Of a DNA stretch of 62,843 nucleotides, positions 8,603 through 17,403 are shown one piece after another. The stretch covers positions 1 to 62,843 of the forward strand of contig JANDJZ010001126.1 in the NCBI GenBank assembly GCA_027943245.1, in the 5' to 3' direction. A model generated the notes under the pieces. The model made no database searches. It was not told where the DNA came from and worked only from the letters and a program-made list of their open reading frames with translations. The translations under genes were made by a program, and so were the position numbers. The first letter of the stretch is position 1. Every line of letters starts with the position of its first letter. Source of the stretch: Acanthamoeba sp. SK_2022b (Eukaryota > Discosea > Longamoebia > Acanthamoebidae).

Positions 8603-9058
8603 ATGTCCGTGAGCATCGTCCTCAGCGCGACGGTCGTCTTCGTGCTCGTCTGGCTCGTCGTCCGCATCGTCGGCAAGCGCGAGCTCAGCGAGCTGTCGGC
8701 GTTCGACTTCGTCATCCTCGTGGTCGTCGGCGACCTGGTGGCCGAGGGCGTCATCAGCGAGGACACGTCGGTCACCGGCGCCGTGGTCGCCGTCGCCACC
8801 ATCGCCCTGCTGACGGTGGCGATGTCGTGGCTGTCCTGGCGCCTCCCGCGTCGACGCTCGCTCTTCGAGGGCGTCCCGACGCTGCTGGTGCGCGACGGCG
8901 AGATCATCCGCGAGTCGTTGCGCATCGAGCGCCTGGACGAGGCCGACCTGCTCGCCGCGGCCCGGCAGAACGGGATCGAGCGCATCGAGGACGTGAAGTG
9001 GGCGGTGCTGGAGCAGGACGGCTCCTTCTCGTTCTTCGCCGACGAGCAGCGGCGCTGA
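8603..9058 (+). CDS. DUF421 (YetF-like) membrane protein
   Basis: A 151-residue protein of the DUF421/YetF family. Three N-terminal hydrophobic helices cover residues about 5-85, with the family motif [20 protein letters not shown] soluble C-terminal domain follows, with [20 protein letters not shown] and a final [11 protein letters not shown] strand. Family members are integral membrane proteins of unclear function, linked to spore physiology in Bacillus. ATG 8603 has GGAG just upstream. It is the second gene of a likely two-gene operon. Confidence 0.87.
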   Translation: MSVSIVLSATVVFVLVWLVVRIVGKRELSELSAFDFVILVVVGDLVAEGVISEDTSVTGAVVAVATIALLTVAMSWLSWRLPRRRSLFEGVPTLLVRDGEIIRESLRIERLDEADLLAAARQNGIERIEDVKWAVLEQDGSFSFFADEQRR

Positions 9059-9089
9059 CCGGCGCACGGCCGGCGCGGGGACGGTCCAC

Positions 9090-9095
9090 TACGCT
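9090..9095 (+). promoter_or_regulatory. -10 element of the GNAT gene (leaderless)
   Basis: TACGCT lies 7 nt before GTG 9103. No ribosome-binding site fits between them, so transcription probably starts at or next to the start codon. Confidence 0.55.
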
Positions 9096-9102
9096 GCCGG
9101 CC

Positions 9103-9549
9103 GTGACCCAGCGACCGGCGGTGCGCCCCGCCACCTCCGCCGACCATGCCGCGCTGCTGCGCGTGTGGCGTCGGGCGGTCGAGGCCACGCACCACTTCCT
9201 GACGGCCGAGGACGTGGACTTCTACGAGCGCGCGGTCGCCGCGTACCTGCCGCGGATGACCGACCTGCGGGTGGTCGACGACGCGGACGGCCGCCCGGCC
9301 GGGTTCGTGGCGCAGGACGGCGGCGAGATCCACATGCTGTTCGTCGACCCGCGGCTCCACGGCCACGGCCTGGGCACGCGGCTGCTCGACAGCGTGGCCG
9401 CCGAGCAGGCTGTGCTGCGCCTGGACGTCAACGAGCAGAACGAGAGCGGACGACGGTTCTACGCCGCGCGCGGCTTCGTCGAGGTCGGCCGCTCACCGCT
9501 CGACGGGGAGGGCCGCCCCTTCCCGCTGCTGCACCTGCGTCGCGGCTGA
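9103..9549 (+). CDS. GNAT acetyltransferase (YjaB-like)
   Basis: A 148-residue N-acetyltransferase. [16 protein letters not shown] is the first strand and helix. [15 protein letters not shown] resembles the YjaB/PhnO branch of [23 protein letters not shown] contains the acetyl-CoA loop (R-x-x-G-x-G/A type). [24 protein letters not shown] is the typical C-terminal motif. It transfers acetyl from acetyl-CoA to an amine; the substrate is unknown. GTG 9103 is the first start that matches the fold, and a TACGCT -10 element 7 nt upstream suggests a leaderless transcript. It ends one base before the end of the convergent TetR gene. Confidence 0.85.
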   Translation: MTQRPAVRPATSADHAALLRVWRRAVEATHHFLTAEDVDFYERAVAAYLPRMTDLRVVDDADGRPAGFVAQDGGEIHMLFVDPRLHGHGLGTRLLDSVAAEQAVLRLDVNEQNESGRRFYAARGFVEVGRSPLDGEGRPFPLLHLRRG

Positions 9550-9550
9550 C

Positions 9551-10138
9551 CTAGTCCTCGTCGACCCGGCGCACCATCCGCTCGACGGCCTCGACCTGCC
9601 GCGACGCGGGGTAGCTGTCGGCGTCGAAGATCGACAGCGCGTTCAGGCCCTCGGTGAGCGCGGCCAGCTCGGCCCCGAGCTGCGCGTGGCGGGCGTCGTT
9701 CCAGTCGGGCCGCACGGCGCGGGTCAGGCGGCCGAGCCGCTCCAGCAGGGCACGGTTGCCCCGCAGGTGGTGCTCGGCGATCGTCGCGTCGGCGATCGCG
9801 GCAGCCAGGAAGCTCACCCACACACGCGCCTCGTCCTCGCCGGCGCGGGGTGCGGTCAGCAGCGTCACGGCCACCGCGCGCAGCGCCTCGCGGGGGCTCG
9901 CCGCCTCGGCCTCGAGCGCGTCCAGGCGGGCGGCCGCGCGCAGGAGGAGCAGCTCGCGGGCGTGCGCGACCAGGTCGCGCTTGGCCGGGAAGGTGTGGAA
10001 CACCAGGCCGGTGGTGCAGCCGGCCCGCTCGGCCACCGCGCGCACCGTGAGACCCGTGATGCCGCGCTCGGCCGCCACGGCCCAGGTGGCGGCCGACAGG
10101 TCGGCCCGCTGCTTGTCGATGTCCCGCGTGCGTACCAC
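9551..10138 (-). CDS. TetR-family repressor
   Basis: A 195-residue regulator. The N-terminal helix-turn-helix runs from about residue 15 to 60 (AAERGITGLTVRAVAERAGCTTGLVFHTFPAKRDLVAHA), and the C-terminal two-thirds are a helical ligand-binding domain. GTG 10138 was chosen because GAGGAAGGA stands a few bases upstream; an in-frame ATG at 10177 would put the start inside the palindrome at 10167-10188. The gene diverges from the proline-dehydrogenase-like gene, and the palindrome lies between them. Control of that gene and of itself is therefore likely. The inducer may be the substrate of the neighbouring enzyme, but this is inferred. Confidence 0.88.
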   Translation of the reverse strand: MVRTRDIDKQRADLSAATWAVAAERGITGLTVRAVAERAGCTTGLVFHTFPAKRDLVAHARELLLLRAAARLDALEAEAASPREALRAVAVTLLTAPRAGEDEARVWVSFLAAAIADATIAEHHLRGNRALLERLGRLTRAVRPDWNDARHAQLGAELAALTEGLNALSIFDADSYPASRQVEAVERMVRRVDED

Positions 10139-10166
10139 GTCGATCCTTCCTCGAAGTCTTCCGTCG

Positions 10167-10188
10167 TACCGTATCACCTGTTACGGTA
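10167..10188. promoter_or_regulatory. Candidate TetR operator
   Basis: TACCGTA and TACGGTA form a perfect inverted repeat of 7-bp arms separated by 8 nt. It sits in the 80-bp gap between the tetR gene and the PRODH-like gene, 31 bp before the latter's ATG. Position and symmetry fit a TetR dimer site controlling both promoters. Confidence 0.7.
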
Positions 10189-10218
10189 GCGCTCGATACG
10201 AATTGATGGAGGAACGAC

Positions 10219-11160
10219 ATGGACGACCCGACCCGCGCGCTCGCCGCGCAGACGCTGCGCCGCTGGGCGCTGGACGAGCAGCTCAAGGCGCACGTGATGT
10301 CGTCGCCCGAGCTCGCCGCGATCGCCACGACGGTGGCGCGCCGCTACACCGCCGGGGAGACGATCGCCGACGCCCTCGCCTCCGCGCGGCGCAGCCAGGC
10401 GTCCGGCCACCTGGCCAGCATCGAGTACACCGGCGAGAGCGTCCGCGACGCGGAGCTGGCCGACGCCGAGGCCCAGGTCTTCGTCGACCTCGTCACCGCG
10501 ATGCGGGCCGAGGGCGTGGTGGCGACGGTCTCCGGCGACCTGTCGCACGTCGGCCTCCTGCAGTCGCCCGAGCAGGCGCTCGCGAACGCCTCGCGGATCG
10601 CCGCGGCCCTGGAGCCGGTCGGCACCGCGTTCATGGTCTCCGCCGAGGGCTCGGACCGCGCCGACGCCGTGCTCGACGTCTACGAGGCCCTCGCCGCCCG
10701 GCACCCGAACGTCGGGATCACGCTCCAGGCCCGGCTGCACCGCTCCCCGGCCGACCTCGACCGGCTGCTCGCCCTGCCCGGCCGCATCCGGCTGGTGAAG
10801 GGCGCGTTCCTCGAGGACGAGTCCGTCGCCCTGCGCCGGGACGACCCGATCCTGGCCGAGCGGTACGTCGAGCTGGCGCGGCGCATCGGCGAGGCCGGCC
10901 ACCCGCTCGCCGTCGCCACCCACGACGAGGCGCTGCTGCGCCGGGTGCTGGACGACCCGTCGCTGCCCGCCGACACCGAGGTCGAGATGCTCCTCGGCCT
11001 CGGCACCGACCTGCTGGCCCGCGTGCGCGCCGAGGGACGCACCACCCGCGAGTACTCGATCTTCGGGCGCGAGTGGTGGCTGTACGTCCTCAACCGCGTG
11101 GCCGAGCACCCCGAGCGCATCGTCGCGGCCGTCGCCGACCTGGGCGCGCCGGCCCGCTGA
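10219..11160 (+). CDS. Proline dehydrogenase-like flavoprotein with altered active site
   Basis: A 313-residue TIM-barrel protein that aligns over its length with bacterial monofunctional proline dehydrogenase. Clear landmarks are RLVKGAFLE near residue 193, VATHDEALL near 232 and FGREWWLYVLNRVAEHPE near the end. Several residues that bind proline in the recalled Thermus enzyme are changed. The catalytic Lys of the SLKLT strand is Asp here (SGDLS), the Asp of DMEDS is Ser (SAEGS), and the first Arg of the carboxylate-binding Arg pair is Asn (LNR). FAD-contacting motifs are largely kept. A flavin-dependent oxidation of another amine or cyclic amino acid is therefore as likely as proline oxidation. 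The start has GGAGG 10 nt upstream. The divergent TetR gene and the adjacent aldehyde dehydrogenase fit a catabolic role. Confidence 0.8.
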   Translation: MDDPTRALAAQTLRRWALDEQLKAHVMSSPELAAIATTVARRYTAGETIADALASARRSQASGHLASIEYTGESVRDAELADAEAQVFVDLVTAMRAEGVVATVSGDLSHVGLLQSPEQALANASRIAAALEPVGTAFMVSAEGSDRADAVLDVYEALAARHPNVGITLQARLHRSPADLDRLLALPGRIRLVKGAFLEDESVALRRDDPILAERYVELARRIGEAGHPLAVATHDEALLRRVLDDPSLPADTEVEMLLGLGTDLLARVRAEGRTTREYSIFGREWWLYVLNRVAEHPERIVAAVADLGAPAR

Positions 11161-11189
11161 GGCGACGGGCGTCCGCCCCGCGCGGCCGC

Positions 11190-11221
11190 CGTCGGGGCCG
11201 GCGCCGGTCGCGGCCCCGACG
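11190..11221. terminator. Terminator between convergent PRODH-like and aldehyde dehydrogenase genes
   Basis: Perfect 11-bp inverted repeat (CGTCGGGGCCG and its complement) with a 10-nt loop in the 77-bp gap between two convergent genes. It probably works in both directions. Confidence 0.75.
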
Positions 11222-11237
11222 ACGTGCCGCGCCGGGC

Positions 11238-12671
11238 TCAGGCGCCCGTGTAGGACATGACGTGCTTGATGCGGGTGTAGTCCTCCAGGCCGTACATCGA
11301 CAGGTCCTTGCCGTAGCCGGAGTGCTTGAACCCGCCGTGCGGCATCTCCGAGACGTACGGGATGTGGGTGTTGATCCACACCACGCCGAAGTCGAGCCCG
11401 CGCGACATGCGCATGGCCGTGCCGTGGTCGGTCGTCCAGACGCTCGAGGCCAGGCCGTAGCGGACGTCGTTGGCCAGGCGCAGCGCCTCGGCCTCGTCGC
11501 CGAACGGCTGGACCGTGATGACCGGGCCGAAGATCTCGTCCTGCACCTGCTCGTCGTCCTGGCGCAGGCCCGACAGCACGGTCGGCTCGTAGAAGTAGCC
11601 CCGGTCACCCTGACGGCGTCCGCCGGCCTCGAGCGTCGCGTGGTCGGGCAGGCGGTCGACCATGGCGGCCACCCGGGCCAGCTGGTCGGCGTTGTTGAGC
11701 GCGCCGTACAGGACGTCCTCGTCGTCGGGCATGCCCGTGCGGGTGGCCCGGGCCTGCTCGGCCAGGGCGGCGACGAACTCGTCGTGGACGCCGCGGCCGA
11801 CGAGCACGCGGGTGGCGGCGGTGCAGTCCTGGCCGGCGTTGAAGTAGCCGGCGCCGGCGATCGCCTCGGCGGCCTTGGCGACGTCGGCGTCGTCGAACAC
11901 CACGACCGGCGCCTTGCCGCCGAGCTCGAGGTGGACGCGCTTGAGGTCGGACGCCGCGGAGCCCGCGACCTCCATGCCGGCGCGCACCGAGCCGGTGATG
12001 GCGACCATCTGCGGCGTGCGGTGCGCGACCAGGGAGCGGCCGGTGTCACGGTCGCCGGTGAGGACGTTGAGGACGCCCGGCGGCAGGAACTCCTGGGCCA
12101 GCTCGGCCATCATCGTCGACGTCGCCGGCGTCGTGTCGGACGGCTTGAGCACGACGGTGTTGCCCGCGGCCAGGGCCGGCGCGATCTTCCAGACCATCAT
12201 CGGCAGCGGGTAGTTCCACGGCGTCACCTGGCCCACGACGCCGATCGGCTCGCGGCGGACGAACGAGGTGTGGTCGGCCAGGTACTCGCCGGCCGACTTG
12301 CCCTCGAGCACGCGGCAGGCGCCGGCGAAGAAGCGGAAGTGGTCGATCGTCGGCGGCATCTCCTCGGACGCGGTGAGCCCCAGCGGCTTGCCGGTGTCGC
12401 GCGACTCGGCGGCCACGAACTCGTCGGCCCGGGACTCGAGCGCGTCGGCGATCCGCAGCAGGGCGAGCATGCGCTCCTGCGGCGTGGTCGACCCCCACGA
12501 CTCGAACGCCCGCTCCGCGGCGGCGTAGGCCCGGTCCACGTCCTCGGCGCCGGAGAGCGGCGCGTGCGCGTAGACCTCGCCGGTGCTGGGGTCGATGACC
12601 TCGTAGGTGCGGCCGTCGGCCGCGCCGACGAGCTGTCCGTCGATGACGTTGGTGAAGGTGGTGTCGGTCAC
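11238..12671 (-). CDS. NAD(P)-dependent aldehyde dehydrogenase, gamma-aminobutyraldehyde type
   Basis: A 477-residue ALDH. VVGQVTPWNYPLPMMVWK and AGNTVVLKPSDTTP form the cofactor fold, LELGGKAP holds the general-base Glu, and FNAGQDCTAATRVLV holds the catalytic Cys. The AGQDCTA context is typical of the gamma-aminobutyraldehyde and aminoaldehyde dehydrogenase branch, which oxidises 4-aminobutanal to GABA after putrescine deamination. GTG 12671 lies 6 nt after a TAGGTT -10 element, so the transcript is probably leaderless and separate from the cupin gene behind it. A perfect palindrome near the -35 position suggests specific regulation. The exact aldehyde cannot be read from the sequence, but the neighbours fit amine catabolism. 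Confidence 0.9.
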   Translation of the reverse strand: MTDTTFTNVIDGQLVGAADGRTYEVIDPSTGEVYAHAPLSGAEDVDRAYAAAERAFESWGSTTPQERMLALLRIADALESRADEFVAAESRDTGKPLGLTASEEMPPTIDHFRFFAGACRVLEGKSAGEYLADHTSFVRREPIGVVGQVTPWNYPLPMMVWKIAPALAAGNTVVLKPSDTTPATSTMMAELAQEFLPPGVLNVLTGDRDTGRSLVAHRTPQMVAITGSVRAGMEVAGSAASDLKRVHLELGGKAPVVVFDDADVAKAAEAIAGAGYFNAGQDCTAATRVLVGRGVHDEFVAALAEQARATRTGMPDDEDVLYGALNNADQLARVAAMVDRLPDHATLEAGGRRQGDRGYFYEPTVLSGLRQDDEQVQDEIFGPVITVQPFGDEAEALRLANDVRYGLASSVWTTDHGTAMRMSRGLDFGVVWINTHIPYVSEMPHGGFKHSGYGKDLSMYGLEDYTRIKHVMSYTGA

Positions 12672-12677
12672 GCCGTC

Positions 12678-12705
12678 AACCTACCCAAGACGACGGATTC
12701 CGTCG
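12678..12705 (-). promoter_or_regulatory. Promoter and palindromic operator of the aldehyde dehydrogenase gene
   Basis: On the minus strand TAGGTT (12683-12678) stands 6 nt before GTG 12671. The palindrome CGACGGA-T-TCCGTCG (12691-12705) covers the place of the -35 element. Its half-site TCCGTCG recurs before pucR at 17429-17435. Repression or activation by PucR is a testable inference. Confidence 0.5.
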
Positions 12706-12777
12706 AGAGTCTGCGGATGAACTTCCGAATACGCAGCGTTTCGGACAGATCACCGCCGATATCGACAGTCCACGCGC

Positions 12778-13125
12778 TCAGGCGAGGTACAGCTTGCGCA
12801 GCCGCTCCGTGACGTCCCAGCGGGTCCGGTCGCCCGCGTGCAGCCGCACCGCCACCCCCGGCCGCAGGGCGAGGCTGCTGCCGTCCTCGAACGTCACGGT
12901 GGCCGCGCCGGCGAGCACGACGAAGACCTCGTCGACCTCGGTGTCGTGGTCGGTCCCCGGTCCGGCCTCCCACAGCCCAACCTCGGTGTGCCCGAGCTCG
13001 CCGAGCACCGCGGACGCCGTCGGCAGCCGTCCCCCGGCGTCGTCGGGCAGCAGCTCGTGGGCCTGGACGTCGGTGGCCAGCAGCCGCGCGTCCGCCGTCG
13101 ACGTCGGCTCGCTCGACGCGCTCAC
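12778..13125 (-). CDS. Cupin-domain protein
   Basis: A 115-residue single-cupin protein. The core strands are DHDTEVDEVFVVLAGAATVTFEDG and LALRPGVAVRLHAGDRTRWDV. The first motif contains the H-x-x-E-x-x-E pattern that often holds a metal; the second keeps His-Ala-Gly-Asp. GTG 13125 overlaps the stop of the FAD oxidoreductase gene (GTGA), so translation is coupled. Small cupins of this kind often accompany PuuB-like oxidoreductases in polyamine clusters. Its reaction is unknown; isomerase, sensor or stabilising roles are all possible. Confidence 0.8.
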   Translation of the reverse strand: MSASSEPTSTADARLLATDVQAHELLPDDAGGRLPTASAVLGELGHTEVGLWEAGPGTDHDTEVDEVFVVLAGAATVTFEDGSSLALRPGVAVRLHAGDRTRWDVTERLRKLYLA

Positions 13126-14495
13126 GAGTCGAACCCCAGCCCCAGGCGGTCCAGCAGGCGCAGCCACAGGTTGCGCCGGCCGGTGCGGTCCTCGCGGCCC
13201 ATCGACCAGCTCGTCACCTGGATGCCGATCCAGGCGAGCGGCTCGGGCGGGAACGGCAGCGGGCGCCGGCGCACCATGCGCAGCCGCGTGCGCTCTGTCG
13301 GACGTCCCTCGAGCAGGTCCAGCACCACGTCCGCGGCGAACCGCGACGCCCCGACGCCAAGCCCGGTGAATCCCGTCGCGTAGGCGGTGCGGCCGCGGTG
13401 GGCGGTGCCGAAGAAGGCGCAGAACCGGGTCGAGGTGTCGATCACCCCGGCCCAGCGGTGGGTGAAGCGGACGCCGTCCAGCTGCGGGAACGTCTCGGCG
13501 AAGTGGCGGGCGAGCGTCGCGAACGTCCGGTCGCGGTCCTCGTGCGCGGGGTCGATCGAGCGTCCGTAGTGGTAGATCGCGTCGTAGCCGCCGAACAGGA
13601 TCCGGCAGTCCGGCGTCACCCGGTAGTAGTGGAAGTGGTTGCCCGAGTCCGCCACGCCGATCGCGGGGTCCCAGCCGACGCTCTTGAGCTGCGCGTCGGT
13701 CAGCGGCTCGGTCGCGAGCACGTAGTCGTAGACCGGCACGGTGCCGAGCCGGGTGCGGCGCAGCGGCCCGCGGAAGGCGTTGGTCGCCACCACGACGCGC
13801 GCCGCCCGCACGGTGGCCGGGCCGACCGTCGCCTCGACGCGGTCGCCCAGGCGGGCGAGCCCCTCGACGGCCGCCTGCTCGACGATCGTGCCGCCGAGCC
13901 GCTCCACGGCGTCGGCCAGTCCCCACGCCAGCCGCGCCGGGTCGACGAGCGCGCACTCCTGCGGTCCGTCCAGGCGTCCGGCCAGGTACGTGGGCGAGTC
14001 GACGAGGGCGCGGACGCCGTCGGCGTCCAGGAAGCCGGGCTCGTCCGGGTCGAGCCACGCGACCTCGTGCGGACGGGTCGCCACCGACAGCTGTCCGCCG
14101 CGGACGAACCCGCAGTCGATGCCGTAGCGCTCCACCGTCGCGGCGATCTCGTCGAGGTTGCGCACGCCGAGGGCGTGCAGCGTGTCGTACTCCTCGGGCC
14201 AGCGGGCACGGCCGTTCGCCTCGCCGTGGGTGATCGAGGCCTCGCAGAACCCGCCGTTGCGTCCGGTGGCGTGCTCGGCGAGCCGGTCGCGCTCGACCAG
14301 CAGCACCCGGCGTCCCGCGTCGCGCTCCAGCGCGCGCAGCGCCGTCCAGAGGCCGGTGAACCCGCCGCCGACCACCAGCAGGTCGGTCTCGACGTCCCCG
14401 GTGAGCGCCGGGCGCGGGTCCGGACGCGCGGGGGTGTCGAGCCACAGCGGGCGCAGGACCGACCCGGCGAGCGCGTCCTCGGGACGGGCCGTCAC
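13122..14495 (-). CDS. FAD-dependent oxidoreductase (PuuB/DAO family)
   Basis: A 457-residue flavoprotein of the D-amino acid oxidase fold. The dinucleotide-binding motif is LLVVGGGFTGLWTALRALE near residue 35, followed by HATGRNGGF, the contact typical of PuuB (gamma-glutamylputrescine oxidase) and related amine oxidases. The C-terminal FTGLGVGASRFAADVVLDLLEG closes the FAD site. Such enzymes oxidise a primary or secondary amine to an imine that hydrolyses to an aldehyde. Starts and stops overlap on both sides (GTGA), placing it between aminotransferase and cupin in one operon. The substrate is likely a polyamine derivative, by context. No gamma-glutamyl ligase is in the window. Confidence 0.87.
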   Translation of the reverse strand: MTARPEDALAGSVLRPLWLDTPARPDPRPALTGDVETDLLVVGGGFTGLWTALRALERDAGRRVLLVERDRLAEHATGRNGGFCEASITHGEANGRARWPEEYDTLHALGVRNLDEIAATVERYGIDCGFVRGGQLSVATRPHEVAWLDPDEPGFLDADGVRALVDSPTYLAGRLDGPQECALVDPARLAWGLADAVERLGGTIVEQAAVEGLARLGDRVEATVGPATVRAARVVVATNAFRGPLRRTRLGTVPVYDYVLATEPLTDAQLKSVGWDPAIGVADSGNHFHYYRVTPDCRILFGGYDAIYHYGRSIDPAHEDRDRTFATLARHFAETFPQLDGVRFTHRWAGVIDTSTRFCAFFGTAHRGRTAYATGFTGLGVGASRFAADVVLDLLEGRPTERTRLRMVRRRPLPFPPEPLAWIGIQVTSWSMGREDRTGRRNLWLRLLDRLGLGFDS

Positions 14496-15823
14496 GCAGA
14501 CACCTCGGCCAGCGCCTCGCCCAGCGCCTCCAGCCCTTCGCGCACCTGCGCGGCCGTGATCGTCAGCGGCGGCACGAGGTGCACGCGGTTGGCGTTGACC
14601 ATGGGCAGCAGGCCGCGCTTCCTGCTGGCCGCGACGACGCGGCCCATGGTGGCGGCGTCCAGGGGCTCGCGGGTGGCGCGGTCGGCGACCAGCTCGGCGA
14701 CCCAGAAGGCGCCGGTGCCCCGCACCTCGCCGACCAGCTCGTGGGCGTCCTGCAGCGCGGCCAGCCCGGGGGCGAAGACCTCCGAGCCCAGGGCGGCGGC
14801 GTGCTCGACCACTCGGTCGTCCTCCATCGCGCGGATGGTGGCCACGGCCGCGGCGGCCGCCAGCGGGTGGCCGGAGTACGTGAGCCCGCCGGGGTACACC
14901 CGCTCGGCGAACGTCGCGGCGATCGCCGGGCTGATCGCGACGCCGCCCATGGGCACGTAGCCGGAGTTGACGCCCTTGGCGAAGGTCAGCAGGTCCGGCA
15001 CGACGTCCGCGTGCTCGACCGCGAACCAGCGTCCGGCCCGGCCGAACCCGGCCATCACCTCGTCGGCGATCAGCACGATGCCGAACCGGTCGCACAGCTC
15101 GCGGACGCCGGCCAGGTAGCCCGGCGGCGGCACCATCACGCCGGCCGTGCCGGGGATCGACTCCAGGATGATCGCGGCGATCGTCTCGGCCCCCTCCAGG
15201 ACGATCGTCTGCTCCAGGTGCTCCAGCGCGCGCTGCCCCTCCTCGGCCTCGCTGGTGGCGTGGAAGACCGAGCGGTACAGGTACGGCCCGAAGAAGTGCA
15301 CCGTGCCGGTGGACGCCGAGTCGTTGGGCAGCCGGCGCCAGTCGCCGGTCACGTTGACCGCGAGCTGCGTGCCGCCGTGGTACGAGCGGTACGTCGAGAG
15401 CACCTTCGGGCGTCCGGTGTGCAGCCGGGCCATGCGGATGGCGTGCTCGTTGGCGTCCGCCCCGCCGTTGGTGAAGAAGATGCGGTCCAGGTCGCCCGGG
15501 GTGTGCGACGCGATGAGCCGCGCCGCCTCCGAGCGGGCGGCGTTCGCGTACGCCGGCGCGACGGTGCACAGGTGCGCCGCCTGGTCCTGGATCGCCTTGA
15601 CCACCCGCGGGTGCTGGTGGCCCAGGTTCGTGAACACCAGCTGGGACGTGAAGTCCAGGTAGCGGTTGCCCGCGCCGTCCCAGACGTGGCTGCCCTCGGC
15701 CTTGGTCACGACCATCGGGTCGAGGGCGCCCTGGGCGGACCAGGAGTGGAAGACGTGCGCCCGGTCCAGCTCGTGGGTGCGCTCGGGGCTGTGGTCGACG
15801 AGGTCGCTCGTGGGCTCAGACAT
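14492..15823 (-). CDS. Class III PLP aminotransferase (omega-amino acid type)
   Basis: A 443-residue class III aminotransferase. RIFFTNGGADANEHAIRMAR is the substrate and cofactor entry segment, VLIADEVMAGFGRAG holds the Asp that contacts the pyridine nitrogen, and LTFAKGVNSGYVPMGG has the Schiff-base Lys. The closest recalled relatives move amino groups from omega-amino acids, putrescine, beta-alanine or taurine to pyruvate or 2-oxoglutarate. ATG 15823 lies 8 bp inside the 3' end of mmsA, and the gene ends in a GTGA overlap with the oxidoreductase gene, so it is tightly coupled. Together with MmsA it would convert beta-alanine or a related amino acid to a semialdehyde and then to acyl-CoA. 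Confidence 0.87.
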   Translation of the reverse strand: MSEPTSDLVDHSPERTHELDRAHVFHSWSAQGALDPMVVTKAEGSHVWDGAGNRYLDFTSQLVFTNLGHQHPRVVKAIQDQAAHLCTVAPAYANAARSEAARLIASHTPGDLDRIFFTNGGADANEHAIRMARLHTGRPKVLSTYRSYHGGTQLAVNVTGDWRRLPNDSASTGTVHFFGPYLYRSVFHATSEAEEGQRALEHLEQTIVLEGAETIAAIILESIPGTAGVMVPPPGYLAGVRELCDRFGIVLIADEVMAGFGRAGRWFAVEHADVVPDLLTFAKGVNSGYVPMGGVAISPAIAATFAERVYPGGLTYSGHPLAAAAAVATIRAMEDDRVVEHAAALGSEVFAPGLAALQDAHELVGEVRGTGAFWVAELVADRATREPLDAATMGRVVAASRKRGLLPMVNANRVHLVPPLTITAAQVREGLEALGEALAEVSA

Positions 15824-16155
15824 TGCGCGGGAACCCCAGCTCGAGGCCACCGGCGGGGCGGTTGGCCGGGTCGATCCAGCGGCTGGTGACGACCTTGCCG
15901 CGGGTGAAGAAGTGGACGCCCTCGACGCCGTGCGCGTGGGTGTCGCCGAACAGCGACTTCTTCCAGCCGCCGAAGGAGTAGTAGGCCACCGGGACCGGGA
16001 CGGGGACGTTGATGCCGATCATCCCGACGTGGACGTCGGACTCGAAGCGACGGGCCGCTCCCCCGTCGTTGGTGAAGATCGCGGTGCCGTTGCCGTACGG
16101 GTTGGCGTTGATCAGCGCGACGGCCTCGTCGTAGGTGTCGACCCGGACGATCGAG

Positions 16156-16186
<31 letters not shown>

Positions 16187-16859
16187 CCTCCATGTCCGGC
16201 GTGACGTGGTCGAACAGCGTCGGACCGAGGTAGAAGCCGCCCTCGGCCCCGCGGGCGGCGACGTCGCGGCCGTCGACGACGACCTTCGCGCCGGACTGCT
16301 CGCCGGAGTCGATGAACGAGGCGACCCGGTCGCGGTGGGCCTGCGTGACGAGCGGGCCCATGTCGGCCTCGCCGTCGCCGCTCGCCGCCGCGCTGCCGTC
16401 GCCGACCAGGATGGTGCGCGTGCGGTCGGCGATGCGGGCCACCAGGTCGTCGGCCACCTCGCCGACGGCCACGAGGACGCTGACCGCCATGCAGCGCTCG
16501 CCGGCGCTGCCGTAGCCGGCGTTGACCGCGGCGTCGGCCGCGACGTCGAGGTCGGCGTCGGGCAGGACGACCATGTGGTTCTTCGCCCCGCCGAGGGCCT
16601 GGACCCGCTTGCCGTGGCGCGAGGCGGTCTCGTAGACGTACTCGGCGATGGGCGTGGAGCCGACGAAGCTGATCGCCTGCACGACCGGGCTCTCCAGCAG
16701 CGCGTCGACGGCCACCTTGTCGCCCTGCAGCACGGTGAAGACGCCGTCGGGCAGGCCGGCCTCCTTCCACAGCGCCGCGAGCCACAGCGACGCCGACGGG
16801 TCCTTCTCGCTCGGCTTGAGCACGACGGCGTTGCCGGCCGCGATGGCCACGGGGAAGAA

Positions 16860-16892
<33 letters not shown>

Positions 16893-17336
16893 GCTGATGA
16901 TGCCGACGACGCCGAGCGGCTCGCGGCGCGAGTGGACGTCGATGCCGGTCGAGACCTGGGGGGACTGGCCGCCCTTGAGCAGGTGCGAGATGCCGCAGGC
17001 GAACTCCACGACCTCCTGGCCGCGGGCGATCTCGCCGAGCGCGTCGCTGTGCACCTTGCCGTGCTCGGCGGTGATGATCGCGGCGAGCTCCTCCTTGCGG
17101 GCGTTGAGCAGCTCGCGGAAGGCGAAGACGACCTGCGTGCGGCGGGCCAGCGAGGTGCGTCCCCACTCCTGCGCGGCCGCCTCGGCGGTGGCGATGACGT
17201 GCGCGGCGTCCTCGGCCGACGCGAGCGCGACCCGGCCGGTGACCTGGCCGGTGGCCGGGTTGGTGACGTCGGCGAAGCGGTCGCTGGTGCCGGCGAACGG
17301 TGCGCCCGCGGCCCAGTGCGCGATGGTGGTGGTCAT
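15816..17336 (-). CDS. mmsA: Methylmalonate-semialdehyde dehydrogenase (CoA-acylating)
   Basis: A 506-residue ALDH of the CoA-acylating MmsA branch. Diagnostic features are LGGAKNHMVVLPDADL, where the usual general-base Glu is replaced by Asn as in MmsA; GYGSAGERCMAVSVLV with the catalytic Cys; and FGGWKKSLFGDTHAHG near the end. The family converts malonate or methylmalonate semialdehyde with CoA and NAD to acetyl-CoA or propionyl-CoA plus CO2. It is the first gene of the minus-strand operon and has the ribosome-binding site GAGGAGG. It diverges from pucR with a 114-bp gap. Its place with an omega-aminotransferase suggests beta-alanine or beta-aminoisobutyrate as an intermediate. Confidence 0.93.
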
Positions 17337-17403
17337 GCGGTCCTCCTCGTGGTCCTGGGACGATCCTGCCGTGGACGACCACGGCGCGCGCCCGACGTTC
17401 CGT

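Noticed and set aside
9654..12812. 1052-codon open frame on the plus strand across tetR, the PRODH-like gene and the aldehyde dehydrogenase gene
   Set aside because: It crosses three well-supported genes and has no recognisable fold. It arises from third-position GC bias.
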